Origin: Granulicella sp. | Lineage (GTDB): Bacteria; Acidobacteriota; Terriglobia; Terriglobales; Acidobacteriaceae | Direction: 5' to 3' | DNA length: 64,000 nt | NCBI GenBank assembly: GCA_025408425.1 | Contig: JANXYX010000050.1 | Coordinates: 124,001-188,000 of the forward strand | Position numbers and translations under genes: made by a program | Notes under the pieces: generated by a model | The model's input: the letters and a program-made list of their open reading frames with translations, nothing else | Database searches by the model: none | Told to the model about the DNA's origin: nothing | In this document: positions 16,214 through 24,199 of the stretch, in pieces | Layout of the letters: the number at the start of each line of letters is the position of its first letter | Numbering within the stretch: position 1 is the stretch's first letter

Positions 16214-16521
16214 CCATTTAATCCAACCAGGGGAGAGATAACCAAACAACGCGCAAGAGCCTCGGCCAATACTTTGAACCATCGAAGTCCGGACTTAACG
16301 TCCAAAGAATCAAGACTTTGAACCAATACCGAGGGGGGAGGGGGCTAAGTACCCGTTCCAAAAGCCCACAGAAAGACTCTGCGCCATCAAACACAGTCGC
16401 CACTCCATAACCGCTGCGCCCTCAATCCCAAGTACACTAGAGACTCGCAGCGTCTTTAGCTTTCTCAGTCACAAACCGCCCCGTCGCGGTCATCTTGCTC
16501 ATGTGTAGCAAAAGAGGATCA
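16214..16521. other. Intergenic region upstream of serA
   Basis: About 300 bases without a convincing gene. ACTTTGAACCA occurs twice (16271-16281 and 16315-16325), and the first copy is preceded by CCTCGG while the second is followed by CCGAGG, so the stretch 16260-16334 has mixed direct and inverted symmetry. A purine run GAGGGGGGAGGGGG follows at 16331. It may hold the serA promoter, but no clear -35/-10 pair was found. Confidence 0.4.
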
Positions 16522-18129
16522 ATGAAGATCGTTCTCGCAGAAAAAGTCTCCCCAGCCACCCTCGCCGTATTCAAACAAGAGCCAGGCTGGAACGTAGTAA
16601 CCCCCGACCAGATCAAGAACGGCCTCGCCGCCGAACTCGCCGATGCCGACGCCCTCGTCGTCCGCTCCGCAGTCCAGGCCGACGCCAAGCTCCTCGAGTC
16701 CGCCCCTAAACTCCGCGTCATCGGTCGCGCTGGCGTAGGCGTAGACAACATCGACACCGACGCCGCCACCCGTCAGGGCATCGTCGTCATGAACACACCC
16801 GGCGCCAACGCCGTCGCCGTCGCCGAACTCACCATCGGCCTCATGATCTCCATGGGTCGCTCCATCCCCCGCGCGAACAGCACCATGCACGCCGGCAAGT
16901 GGGACAAAAAATCTCTCCAGGGTCAGGAACTCCGTGGCAAGACCCTCGGCATCGTCGGACTCGGCCGTATCGGCCTTGAAGTCGCTCGCCGCGCCCGCGC
17001 TTTCGGCATGAACCTCATCGGCTACGATCCCTTCATCTCCCCCGTCATCGCCCGCGAGAACGAAGTCACCCTCGTCCCCATCGACGAAATCTTCAAGGAA
17101 TCGGACTACCTCACCCTCCACGTCGGCCTCACCACACAGACCGAAGGCCTCATCAACGCCACCTCCCTCGCCATCATGAAGAAGGGCGTCCGCATCATCA
17201 ACTGCGCCCGCGGGGAACTCATCGTCGAGCAGGCTCTCGCCGATGCCATCAAATCCGGTCATGTCGCCGGTGCAGCCCTCGACGTCTTCCATCAGGAGCC
17301 GCTCAAAGAGTCCGTCTTCCACAATCTCGACAACGTCCTCCTCTCCCCGCACATCGCAGGAGCCACCGACGAAGCCCAGGAAGCCATCGGCATCCAGCTC
17401 GCCCATCAGGTCCGCGACTACCTCAAGCTCGGTGTCGCCCAGAACGCCGTCAACCTCCCCTCCCTCTCCCACGAGGAGTACATCGAGGTCGCCCCCTACA
17501 TCGAAATGGCAGAGCGCCTCGGCCACTTCCTCTCTCACTCCGCAAACGGCAATCTTGAGAACATCCAGATCACCTACAGCGGCCGCATCGCCACCGGCAA
17601 GACCGACCTCATCCGCAACGCCGCCATCGCCGGCATCTTCGCAGACTCTGAGGCCGTCAACCGCATCAACGCAGCAGCCATCGCGGCAGAGCGCGGTATC
17701 CGCATCCAGGAAGACAAGAAGGAGTTCGTCACCGGAGGCACCGGCTCAGTCCTTAAGCTCGTCCTCCACTCCTCCAACGGTGACACCAGCGCCTCCGCCA
17801 CCGTCCTCCACGGCAACTCCCCCCGCCTCCTCACCTACGATGGCATCGACATCGAGGCGCCCCTCAACGGAACCCTCGTCGTCATCCGCAACCACGACGT
17901 CCCCGGCGTCGTCGGTCGAATCGGTACCATCCTCGGAGACAACGGCCTCAACATTGCCAACTTCGCCCTCGGCCGCTCCATCCGCTCCCAGCGCATCCCG
18001 CAGGGACAGGCCCTCGCCGTCGTCCAGATCGATGTCCCCAACGCCGCAGCCGCCAACGCCGCCGTCGATGCACTCCGCAAAGTCGAAGCCATCGCCAGCG
18101 TCCGCCTCATCGAACTCGGCATACTCTAG
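16522..18129 (+). CDS. serA: D-3-phosphoglycerate dehydrogenase (long form with ACT domain)
   Basis: First enzyme of serine synthesis, oxidising 3-phosphoglycerate to phosphohydroxypyruvate with NAD+. At 535 residues it is the long type: substrate domain (1-100 and about 285-315), NAD domain with GKTLGIVGLGRIGLEVARRA (about 138-157), catalytic segment ALDVFHQEPLKES with the usual HIAGATDEAQ, an intervening ASB domain (about 320-455) and a C-terminal ACT domain (HDVPGVVGRIGTILGDNGLNIANFALGR) that usually senses serine. The ATG at 16522 (AGAGGA upstream) starts MKIVLAEKVS; an in-frame ATG nine codons earlier is less likely. A strong terminator follows 24 bases after the stop. Confidence 0.97.
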   Translation: MKIVLAEKVSPATLAVFKQEPGWNVVTPDQIKNGLAAELADADALVVRSAVQADAKLLESAPKLRVIGRAGVGVDNIDTDAATRQGIVVMNTPGANAVAVAELTIGLMISMGRSIPRANSTMHAGKWDKKSLQGQELRGKTLGIVGLGRIGLEVARRARAFGMNLIGYDPFISPVIARENEVTLVPIDEIFKESDYLTLHVGLTTQTEGLINATSLAIMKKGVRIINCARGELIVEQALADAIKSGHVAGAALDVFHQEPLKESVFHNLDNVLLSPHIAGATDEAQEAIGIQLAHQVRDYLKLGVAQNAVNLPSLSHEEYIEVAPYIEMAERLGHFLSHSANGNLENIQITYSGRIATGKTDLIRNAAIAGIFADSEAVNRINAAAIAAERGIRIQEDKKEFVTGGTGSVLKLVLHSSNGDTSASATVLHGNSPRLLTYDGIDIEAPLNGTLVVIRNHDVPGVVGRIGTILGDNGLNIANFALGRSIRSQRIPQGQALAVVQIDVPNAAAANAAVDALRKVEAIASVRLIELGIL

Positions 18130-18152
18130 CCCAGCATCCCATCCTTCAACCC

Positions 18153-18180
18153 AACGCCCGGACTCAGGTCCGGGCGTTTT
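18153..18180 (+). terminator. Rho-independent terminator of serA
   Basis: AACGCCCGGAC (18153-18163) pairs perfectly with GTCCGGGCGTT (18168-18178) around a 4-base loop, followed by TT and C. Confidence 0.85.
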
Positions 18181-18260
18181 CACGTGCGTTCAAATCCAGC
18201 AACTGCAAGGCATTCACTTTCACTGGTAACATCGGCGGGACAAAAACTCACAGGAGCGCC

Positions 18261-19442
18261 ATGACTTATAAACCCGATCGCCGTAGCTTCATCATCGGAG
18301 GCGGACTCACCGCCCTCGCCTCAACCAAAGCCTTCGCTGCCAACGACAAGCTCCGCATCGGCGTCATCGGTGCCGGTGGCCGCATGCGCGCCCTGCTCGA
18401 CGCCGCCGATGCAGCCGGCCCCTGCGAGATCGGCGCAATCAGTGACGCCTACGCCCCCCACGCCGATGCCGTCAAAACCCGCGGCAACGCCCTCACCGCC
18501 ACCACCCACGCCGACTACCGCGAGGTCCTCGACAACAAGGATATCGACGCGGTCCTCATCGCCACCCCAGACCACTGGCACGTCCGCATCGCCTCCGACG
18601 CCATCGCCGCCGGCAAGGACGTCTACCTCGAAAAGCCAGTCACCCACACCCTGGAAGAGGGCGCTCCCCTCATCAAAGCCGTTCGCTCCAGCAAGCAGAT
18701 CCTCCAGTGCGGCATGCAGCAGCGCAGTTGGAGCCACTTCCATAACGCCGTCGCCCTCATCCAGGGCGGCAGCCTCGGCCGCGTCGTTCAGGTCCGCACC
18801 TACTGGTGGCAGAACTACAACAGCCACGCATCATGGACCGTACCCAAACCCATCGATACCGCCCAACTCAACTGGAAGCAGTGGCTCGGCAACGCCCCGG
18901 ACCAGCCCTTCTCCCTCGAGAAATACAACCGCTGGCGCTGGTACTGGAACTTCGGCGGCGGAGCCATGACCGACCTCTTCGCCCACTGGATCGACGTCGT
19001 CCACTGGGCCATGAAGGCAGACCAGCCCGGGATGGCCTTCATGCTCGGCGGCAAATACGTCTTCGACCAATGGGAGTGCCCCGACACCATCCAGGCCGCC
19101 CTCCGCTATCCCGGCTTCGATGTAGTGTACGAAGGCATGATGAGCTCCTCCATCGACGACGGCGGCCTGGAGTTCCGTGGCACAGAGGGCACCCTCAAGC
19201 TCTCCCGCAGCGGATTCAGCCTCCATCGCGAAGCAGTGAAAAGCGATCTCAATCCAGTGCTCGCAGAACACAGCCTCCTCGACGGAACCATCTCCCACAT
19301 GGAGAACTTCTTTGATTGCATCAAGAGCCGCAGGGAGCCCAATGCGCCAGTAGAGGCGGGAGTCGCAGCCGCGCGCGCCGGACACATCGGCAACCTGGCA
19401 TACCACCGCGGCGGTCAGGTCGCATGGCCCCTCAAGTCATAA
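18261..19442 (+). CDS. Tat-exported Gfo/Idh/MocA-family oxidoreductase
   Basis: A 393-residue NAD(P)-dependent oxidoreductase of the glucose-fructose oxidoreductase/inositol dehydrogenase group. The N-terminus MTYKPDRRSFIIGGGLTALASTKAFA is a twin-arginine signal with cleavage after AFA, so the enzyme probably folds with cofactor in the cytoplasm and is exported. The Rossmann motif is IGVIGAGGRMRALL, and the family lysine is in DVYLEKPVTHT. WNFGGGAMTDLFAHWIDVVHWAM is typical of the secreted acidobacterial and planctomycete subfamily. Substrate is unknown; sugars or sugar acids are the family expectation. AGGAG precedes the start. A perfect 10-base stem-loop follows the gene. Confidence 0.92.
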   Translation: MTYKPDRRSFIIGGGLTALASTKAFAANDKLRIGVIGAGGRMRALLDAADAAGPCEIGAISDAYAPHADAVKTRGNALTATTHADYREVLDNKDIDAVLIATPDHWHVRIASDAIAAGKDVYLEKPVTHTLEEGAPLIKAVRSSKQILQCGMQQRSWSHFHNAVALIQGGSLGRVVQVRTYWWQNYNSHASWTVPKPIDTAQLNWKQWLGNAPDQPFSLEKYNRWRWYWNFGGGAMTDLFAHWIDVVHWAMKADQPGMAFMLGGKYVFDQWECPDTIQAALRYPGFDVVYEGMMSSSIDDGGLEFRGTEGTLKLSRSGFSLHREAVKSDLNPVLAEHSLLDGTISHMENFFDCIKSRREPNAPVEAGVAAARAGHIGNLAYHRGGQVAWPLKS

Positions 19443-19499
19443 GCTGACTCCACAAAAACAGGAAGTCCCCGAACCACGGTGATTCTCTGGCCCCAAATC

Positions 19500-19529
19500 G
19501 GCTCCTCCGCACGTAACCTCGGAGGAGCC
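19500..19529 (+). terminator. Stem-loop downstream of the Gfo/Idh/MocA gene
   Basis: GGCTCCTCCG (19500-19509) pairs perfectly with CGGAGGAGCC (19520-19529) around a 10-base loop. Only a weak T-containing tail (TCCTCTT) follows, so termination is likely but not certain. Confidence 0.55.
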
Positions 19530-19635
19530 TCCTCTTGCGTCCACGACGACACGGCAAGCGCCCTAGGAACCCTATTTCCCTCCCCAATCCACATAATGCC
19601 CAGACTCCGCTAAAATGGTACTAAAGAGATCATCC

Positions 19636-19950
19636 ATGCCGCTTTACGAATACGAATGCACTGCCTGCCTCAAGCGCACTGAAAAAATCCAGAAGTTCTC
19701 AGACCCCGAGATCACCACCTGCCCCCACTGCGAAGGCCACATCGAGCGCGTCCTCTCCGCACCAGCCATCTCCTTCAAAGGCGGCGGCTGGTTCGCCGAC
19801 GGCTATGGCAATGCCAAGCCCAAATCCCCAGGTGACGGCAGTACTTCTGCCACCGCAGCCTCCAAGCCTGCCTCTGACAGCACCACCTCATCCGCACCCG
19901 CCGCTGCTCCGGCGCCCGCTGTAGCAGCAGCGTCCTCAGACAAAAAGTAG
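19636..19950 (+). CDS. FmdB-family zinc ribbon protein
   Basis: A 104-residue protein with the FmdB/CxxC regulatory zinc-ribbon: MPLYEYECTACLKRTEKIQKFSDPEITTCPHCEGHIERVLSAPAISFKGGGWFADGYG, with cysteines in CTAC and CPHC binding zinc. Residues 60-104 form a low-complexity Ala/Ser/Pro tail. FmdB-type ribbons are widespread small proteins of poorly defined regulatory function. The start at 19636 fits the family; an in-frame ATG at 19615 lies seven codons upstream. TAAAAT at 19611 could be its -10 box. Confidence 0.92.
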   Translation: MPLYEYECTACLKRTEKIQKFSDPEITTCPHCEGHIERVLSAPAISFKGGGWFADGYGNAKPKSPGDGSTSATAASKPASDSTTSSAPAAAPAPAVAAASSDKK

Positions 19951-19956
19951 CCATCC

Positions 19957-19995
19957 CGGCGGCGGGCTCACAGCCCTACCGTGAGTCCGCCGCCG
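19957..19995. terminator. Long GC-rich stem-loop after the FmdB gene
   Basis: CGGCGGCGGGCTCA (19957-19970) pairs with TGAGTCCGCCGCCG (19982-19995), 14 pairs with one G-T. No T-run follows, so it may be a processing or stability element rather than a classical terminator. Confidence 0.45.
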
Positions 19996-20161
19996 AAAAG
20001 TCCCCCATCGGTCTCACCATCCCCCGCAAGATACCGCTTCGCCCCCCGCCAATCTTCGGTTATCCTCTCACTAATCCCTGAAGTTATTGAGCCTCACCCC
20101 GCCAGCCCTTCCGGCGTTCGCATCCTTCTATCCAAATCAAGCACACGAGGAGAAATCCGCG

Positions 20162-21580
20162 ATGGAGCAAACTCTTACTTCAATAGCCGAAGCCACCCCA
20201 TCCACCTCCGGCCTTCGCGCGGACATCCTCACCCCCATGGAGACTCTCGCCCAGTCCATCTCCACCATCGCCCCCACCACCACCCCCACCATGACCATCC
20301 CCCTGGTCTTCGCCCTCGCCGGCAACGGCACCTGGCTCGCCTACCTCATCGCCACCGGAGCCGTCATCCTCATGGCGCTCACCATCAGCCGCTTCGCCCG
20401 CTACTCCGCCTGCTCCGGCTCCCTCTATACCTACGTCACCACCTCGCTCCCACCCGTCTTTAGCTCCATCACCGCCTGGGCACTGCTCCTCGCCTACATC
20501 GCCACAGGAGCCTCCGTCGCTGGCGGCTTCATCAACTACGCCAACGTCTTCCTCCTCTTCATCTTCGGCAGGACAACCTCCACCGTCCTCCTCGCAATCC
20601 TCTGCGTCGGCATCGCCACCGCCATCGCCTACCGCGACGTCCAGATCTCCACCCGCCTCATGCTCTGGATCGAAGCTGCCTCCGTCGCACTCATCGCCAT
20701 CGTCCTCATCCTGCTGCTCTGGAAGAACGGCTTCCACTACGATCACGCCCAACTCCATCTCCACAACGTCTCTGCCTCCGGAGTCCGTCTCGGCGTCGTT
20801 CTGGCCCTCTTCAGCTTTGTCGGCTTCGAAAGCGCCACCACCCTCGGCGCAGAAGCCACCAACCCCCTCCGCACCATCCCCCGCGCCGTCATCCAGTCCG
20901 CTCTCTTCGCCGGCCTCTTCTTCATCCTCTGCGCCTACATGGAAACCCTCGGCATGGCCACCGCCCACCAGGACCTCGGCCAGAACGACGCACCTCTCCG
21001 CGTCCTCGCAACCCTTGCCGGAGTTGACGTCCTTGGCCCCCTCATCGACTTCGGTGCACTCGTCAGCATGTTCGCCTGCACCCTCGCCTGCATCACCGCA
21101 GCCGCCCGCGTCCTCCTCCGCATGTCCCAGAACGGCCTCACCCACCAGCGACTAGGCTCCACCCACCACAAAAACGCCACCCCCCACTTCGCCATCCTCG
21201 TCGTCGGCCTGCTTACCCTCCTCCCCGTAGCCGTCCTCTCCGCTCGCAACGTCAGCGGCTCAGACATCTACGGCTGGATGGGCTCTCTCGCTGTCTACGG
21301 ATTCATCACCGCCTACGGCCTCGCTGCCGTCGCACTCCCCTTCTTCCTGCAGCGGAACCACCACCTCACCAACACCACCCTGCTGCTCTCCATCGCCGCC
21401 ACCCTCGCGATGATCCTCGCACTCGCCGGAACCCTCTACCCCGTACCACCCAGCCCCTACAACTGGCTCCCCTACGTCTACCTCGCCTACATCCTCGGCG
21501 GAACCGCCTGGTTCTTCTTCACCACCCGAACTGGCACAAATCTGGGTGCTACATCTTCGCCGCAGTCTTATCGCGGCTAA
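20162..21580 (+). CDS. APC-family amino acid permease
   Basis: A 472-residue integral membrane transporter. Hydrophobic segments from about residue 30 to 465 fit 12 transmembrane helices; LRADILTPMETLAQSISTIAPTTTPTMTIPLVFALAGNGTW is the typical first-helix region, and FVGFESATTLGAEATNPLRTIPRAVI is the conserved loop and helix found in APC-superfamily amino acid/polyamine permeases. The substrate cannot be read from sequence. The ATG at 20162 has GAGGAG 8 bases upstream; a longer frame from 20087 lacks this. The last residues SSPQSYRG and the stop codon are encoded by a copy of the GGGTGCCCCAT repeat. Confidence 0.92.
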   Translation: MEQTLTSIAEATPSTSGLRADILTPMETLAQSISTIAPTTTPTMTIPLVFALAGNGTWLAYLIATGAVILMALTISRFARYSACSGSLYTYVTTSLPPVFSSITAWALLLAYIATGASVAGGFINYANVFLLFIFGRTTSTVLLAILCVGIATAIAYRDVQISTRLMLWIEAASVALIAIVLILLLWKNGFHYDHAQLHLHNVSASGVRLGVVLALFSFVGFESATTLGAEATNPLRTIPRAVIQSALFAGLFFILCAYMETLGMATAHQDLGQNDAPLRVLATLAGVDVLGPLIDFGALVSMFACTLACITAAARVLLRMSQNGLTHQRLGSTHHKNATPHFAILVVGLLTLLPVAVLSARNVSGSDIYGWMGSLAVYGFITAYGLAAVALPFFLQRNHHLTNTTLLLSIAATLAMILALAGTLYPVPPSPYNWLPYVYLAYILGGTAWFFFTTRTGTNLGATSSPQSYRG

Positions 21581-21595
21581 GGTGGGCATAGCGCC
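21541..21595 (+). repeat. Dispersed hairpin repeat copy 3, supplying a stop codon
   Basis: CTGGGTGCTACATCTTCGCC, then GCAGTCTTATCGCGGCTAAG and GTGGGCA. TTCGCCGC and GCGGCTAA form the stem. The TAA of the permease lies in the descending arm. Confidence 0.75.
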
Positions 21596-21625
21596 ACGCG
21601 TGATCGCTCTCGTCCCAGTCGCCCG

Positions 21626-22093
21626 CTACTCCTCCCCAATATCCTCGTTCCAAACCTCAGGCCTCTCCGCGATAAACCCCTCCAGCAACTCGCGGCACTC
21701 CGCCGAATCCAGATCCACCACCTTCACCCCAAGCTCACGCAGCCACTCCACCCCACCTGAAAATGTCCGGCTCTCCCCCACCACCACGGTCTTGATCCCA
21801 AACTGCCGAATCAACCCGCTGCAGTACCAGCATGGAGCCAGCGTCGTCACCATCACCTTGTCCTTGTAACTCTTCTGCCGCCCCGCCCGCCGAAATGCAT
21901 CCGTCTCCCCATGCACCGATGGATCATCCTGCTGCACCCGCCGATTTCTACCCGAAGCCAGCAACTTCCCATCCCCATCGAACATCGCTGCGCCAATCGG
22001 AACCCCACCCTCAGCCCGCCCAGTCTTCGCCTCCTGCAGTGCAACCTCCAGCATCGCCTTGTACTTCGACAGCTCTTGCCCGTTCTCAGTCAT
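21626..22093 (-). CDS. Nucleoside/cytosine deaminase family protein
   Basis: A 155-residue zinc-dependent deaminase. HGETDAF (His and catalytic Glu) and APCWYCSGLIRQFGI (two zinc cysteines) form the CDA signature, and EGGVPIGAAMFDGDGKLLASGRNRR is the N-terminal part of the fold. The sequence WNEDIGEE at the C-terminus resembles fungal-type cytosine deaminases (WNEDIGE), which convert cytosine to uracil; this specificity is likely but not proven. The start follows 2 bases after the stop of the DUF6496-like gene, so both belong to one minus-strand transcript. Confidence 0.9.
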   Translation of the reverse strand: MTENGQELSKYKAMLEVALQEAKTGRAEGGVPIGAAMFDGDGKLLASGRNRRVQQDDPSVHGETDAFRRAGRQKSYKDKVMVTTLAPCWYCSGLIRQFGIKTVVVGESRTFSGGVEWLRELGVKVVDLDSAECRELLEGFIAERPEVWNEDIGEE

Positions 22094-22095
22094 CC

Positions 22096-22287
22096 TTATC
22101 CCTTCCTTGGTGGTGGCGGCACCTTCGCGCCAGCCTTTCGTGCCTCTGACAATCCAATCGCAATCGCCTGCTTCGGATTCGTTACCGTCTTGCCGCTGTG
22201 TCCACTCTTCAACTCACCCTTCTTCATCGCCTTCATCTCACGCTCGACACTCTCGCTCGCCGCCGCACTATATCTCTTCGTTTCCAT
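22096..22287 (-). CDS. DUF6496-like small basic protein
   Basis: A 63-residue basic protein, METKRYSAAASESVEREMKAMKKGELKSGHSGKTVTNPKQAIAIGLSEARKAGAKV. The pattern YSxxAS.SVExxMxxxKxGxLKSGxSGKxVxxxKQAIAIGLSEAR.xGAKVP is that of the DUF6496 family, whose function is unknown to me; it may bind nucleic acid given its charge. The ATG at 22287 was chosen since GAGGTGG lies 4-5 bases upstream. It is directly followed by the deaminase gene. Confidence 0.85.
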   Translation of the reverse strand: METKRYSAAASESVEREMKAMKKGELKSGHSGKTVTNPKQAIAIGLSEARKAGAKVPPPPRKG

Positions 22288-22353
22288 AGTTCCACCTCTG
22301 TCCATAAGAGAGCAAAGGCTCAACTCAGCGTTGCATCCCAGCCAGCATTATCC

Positions 22354-23856
22354 TCAAGCCGCCTTCATTCTCCACCGCAGAAATATCACCGCAGCCGCCG
22401 CCAGCACAGCCCCCAGAATCTCCAGCCACACCACAATTCGATGATGCCGTCCCTTGGCTCGTTCCAGCCTTCCCTCCCGCCACGCCCCATGCACACTCAC
22501 CAGATCAGCGCCCAGCCCCGGAATCGATACCGCCGCCAAATCCTCCGTCGGCAGCGACCCAAAGATCCGCTCCGGCTCCGGTGGCTGGCCACCACGGTCC
22601 TTCGGAATCGCAGCGATCAACTCGTTCACCTCAGCATCGCGCGCATCGTCGAACAGCGCCGCATCCGCCGTATTCGGAAACAGCGTCACCTTCCCCGTCA
22701 ACTTCTTCTCAATCGCCGCAACGCTATCCTGACAAACCCCCAGCGCGTAGTACCCGCCAAACGGCAACTCCGGCCGCGCCAGACGCTGATGCACATACGC
22801 CACCAACATCTTCCCCGTCAGACGCGTCACCTCCACCGCATCCGCCCCGCGGTACACATGCGCATGCCGCGCCATCACCCACGCCTGGTCCAGCGTGTCC
22901 ATCGTCCGAAACTCCGCCTTCCCATCAATCCCGAAGTACCAGCTCACATCCGCATTCACCTTCGGCCCCCGCACCTTCCACTCATACTCCGCATGACTCA
23001 CCGGAACCAGCAGCGGTCGTGTCGTCCCCGGCACCAGCATCTGCGCGTTCACCCAGAACGGCATCATCACATCCTGACCCTTGTAGTGAAAATGCCCAAA
23101 GTTCGCAAAATATCGAGCATCGTAGACCTCAACCGAATGTCCACTCGCCGTCAACGCACCAACCAACTCCTGCGGTGTCGCCGCCTCATGCCCCATAATC
23201 GTAACTATCATAGGATCATATCCATCCATCCCATTCAAACTCAACCGATTCAGCACATCCGCCAGCCGCTGACTCTCCGCATGCATCGGCACAAGCCCTG
23301 CATCCGCGCCATCCCCCCGCGTCACATCTGCTCCCATCTCCGTTACAATTCCGTCCGTCGTAAATCCCGGTAGTGTCGAAGGCTCATCCAGACTCACCGT
23401 CTCCGCCTTCGTCACCGAGTACGGCCCAAAATCCAGAAGCTGCCGCATCACCGTCTCATCCGACGCAGCGCTCGTCTCCTTCGGATCCCCCGCAGCCACC
23501 TTCCCCACCACCTGCAGCGCAGGGTTGATCGCCCGCATCGTCCACCCCGGAAACCGGTCCAGCCCTTCCCAATCCTTCCCCAGAATCATCTGACGCAGCC
23601 GGTCCAGCAGAGCCGGCGTCATAAACGCCGCACCTACCTTCCCACCCTTCTCCAGCTCCGACAGCATCGCATCCGTAAACCCCGGCCGCTCCGACAACTC
23701 TCGCATCATCTGCGCCAGCATCACCGTTTTTGGCGGCATCGGGCCCTCCGGTACTACATAGGGCTCACCCACGTCGTTACATCCCCCAAGGCCAATCATT
23801 ACCGCCAACACTATCCCATAATCCCGGGCCCTTCGAAGCAATCGACGCTTGCGCAT
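22354..23856 (-). CDS. Lipoprotein of unknown function with C-terminal membrane helix
   Basis: A 500-residue protein with no recognised domain. The N-terminus MRKRRLLRRARDYGIVLAVMIGLGGC has a very basic n-region and a lipobox-like LGGC; the C-terminus carries a hydrophobic helix (IVVWLEILGAVLAAAAVIFL) followed by RWRMKAA. It could thus be anchored at both ends. The middle is soluble, with HRLSLNGMDGYDPMIVTIMGHEAATPQELV-like segments and no obvious catalytic motif. The ATG at 23856 was chosen over an upstream TTG because it starts the signal peptide. It is divergent from the VOC gene remnant. Confidence 0.75.
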   Translation of the reverse strand: MRKRRLLRRARDYGIVLAVMIGLGGCNDVGEPYVVPEGPMPPKTVMLAQMMRELSERPGFTDAMLSELEKGGKVGAAFMTPALLDRLRQMILGKDWEGLDRFPGWTMRAINPALQVVGKVAAGDPKETSAASDETVMRQLLDFGPYSVTKAETVSLDEPSTLPGFTTDGIVTEMGADVTRGDGADAGLVPMHAESQRLADVLNRLSLNGMDGYDPMIVTIMGHEAATPQELVGALTASGHSVEVYDARYFANFGHFHYKGQDVMMPFWVNAQMLVPGTTRPLLVPVSHAEYEWKVRGPKVNADVSWYFGIDGKAEFRTMDTLDQAWVMARHAHVYRGADAVEVTRLTGKMLVAYVHQRLARPELPFGGYYALGVCQDSVAAIEKKLTGKVTLFPNTADAALFDDARDAEVNELIAAIPKDRGGQPPEPERIFGSLPTEDLAAVSIPGLGADLVSVHGAWREGRLERAKGRHHRIVVWLEILGAVLAAAAVIFLRWRMKAA

Positions 23857-23932
23857 CCGCCAATTAAACCTCAAGCGCTTACTTTGCGGGTATCTTTCTC
23901 GTCAGCGTCTTATTCATTCGCATGGAGCGCCT

Positions 23933-24193
23933 ATGACAGCCAAAGCTGCATATTCCACTCCGATGCTTCATGTGGCAAGCATCGAAACATCGATCGCTCT
24001 CTATGAGCTAATGGGGTTCGCAACCATTGACACCGATCGCGGCACGCCCCTCGGATCGACACGCCTACACTGCGATGACATGCCCAGCGGCATGACCAAC
24101 TTCCGCGACCCCGACGGCTACATCATCGAAATCGCTCACTGGAGTGCCACCCAGCAGCAAGCCTGGGAGAAATGCCTGGCCACCAAACCCTGA
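23933..24193 (+). pseudogene. VOC/glyoxalase-family gene with internal deletion
   Basis: The 86-residue frame has the start (AAYSTPMLHVASIETSIALYELMGFATIDTD) and end (MPSGMTNFRDPDGYIIEIAHWSATQQQAWEK) of a single-domain VOC protein but jumps from PLGSTRLHCDD directly to MPSG. Usual members have about 45-55 residues between these points, including the second strand set and the helix that normally precedes the conserved PSGE/DPDG region. The loss is in frame and no stop is created, so a short protein could still be made, but the beta-alpha-beta-beta-beta module would be incomplete. I call it a probable pseudogene. It lies 7 bases from the end of convergent gatB. Confidence 0.65.
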
Positions 24194-24199
24194 CCGCCC

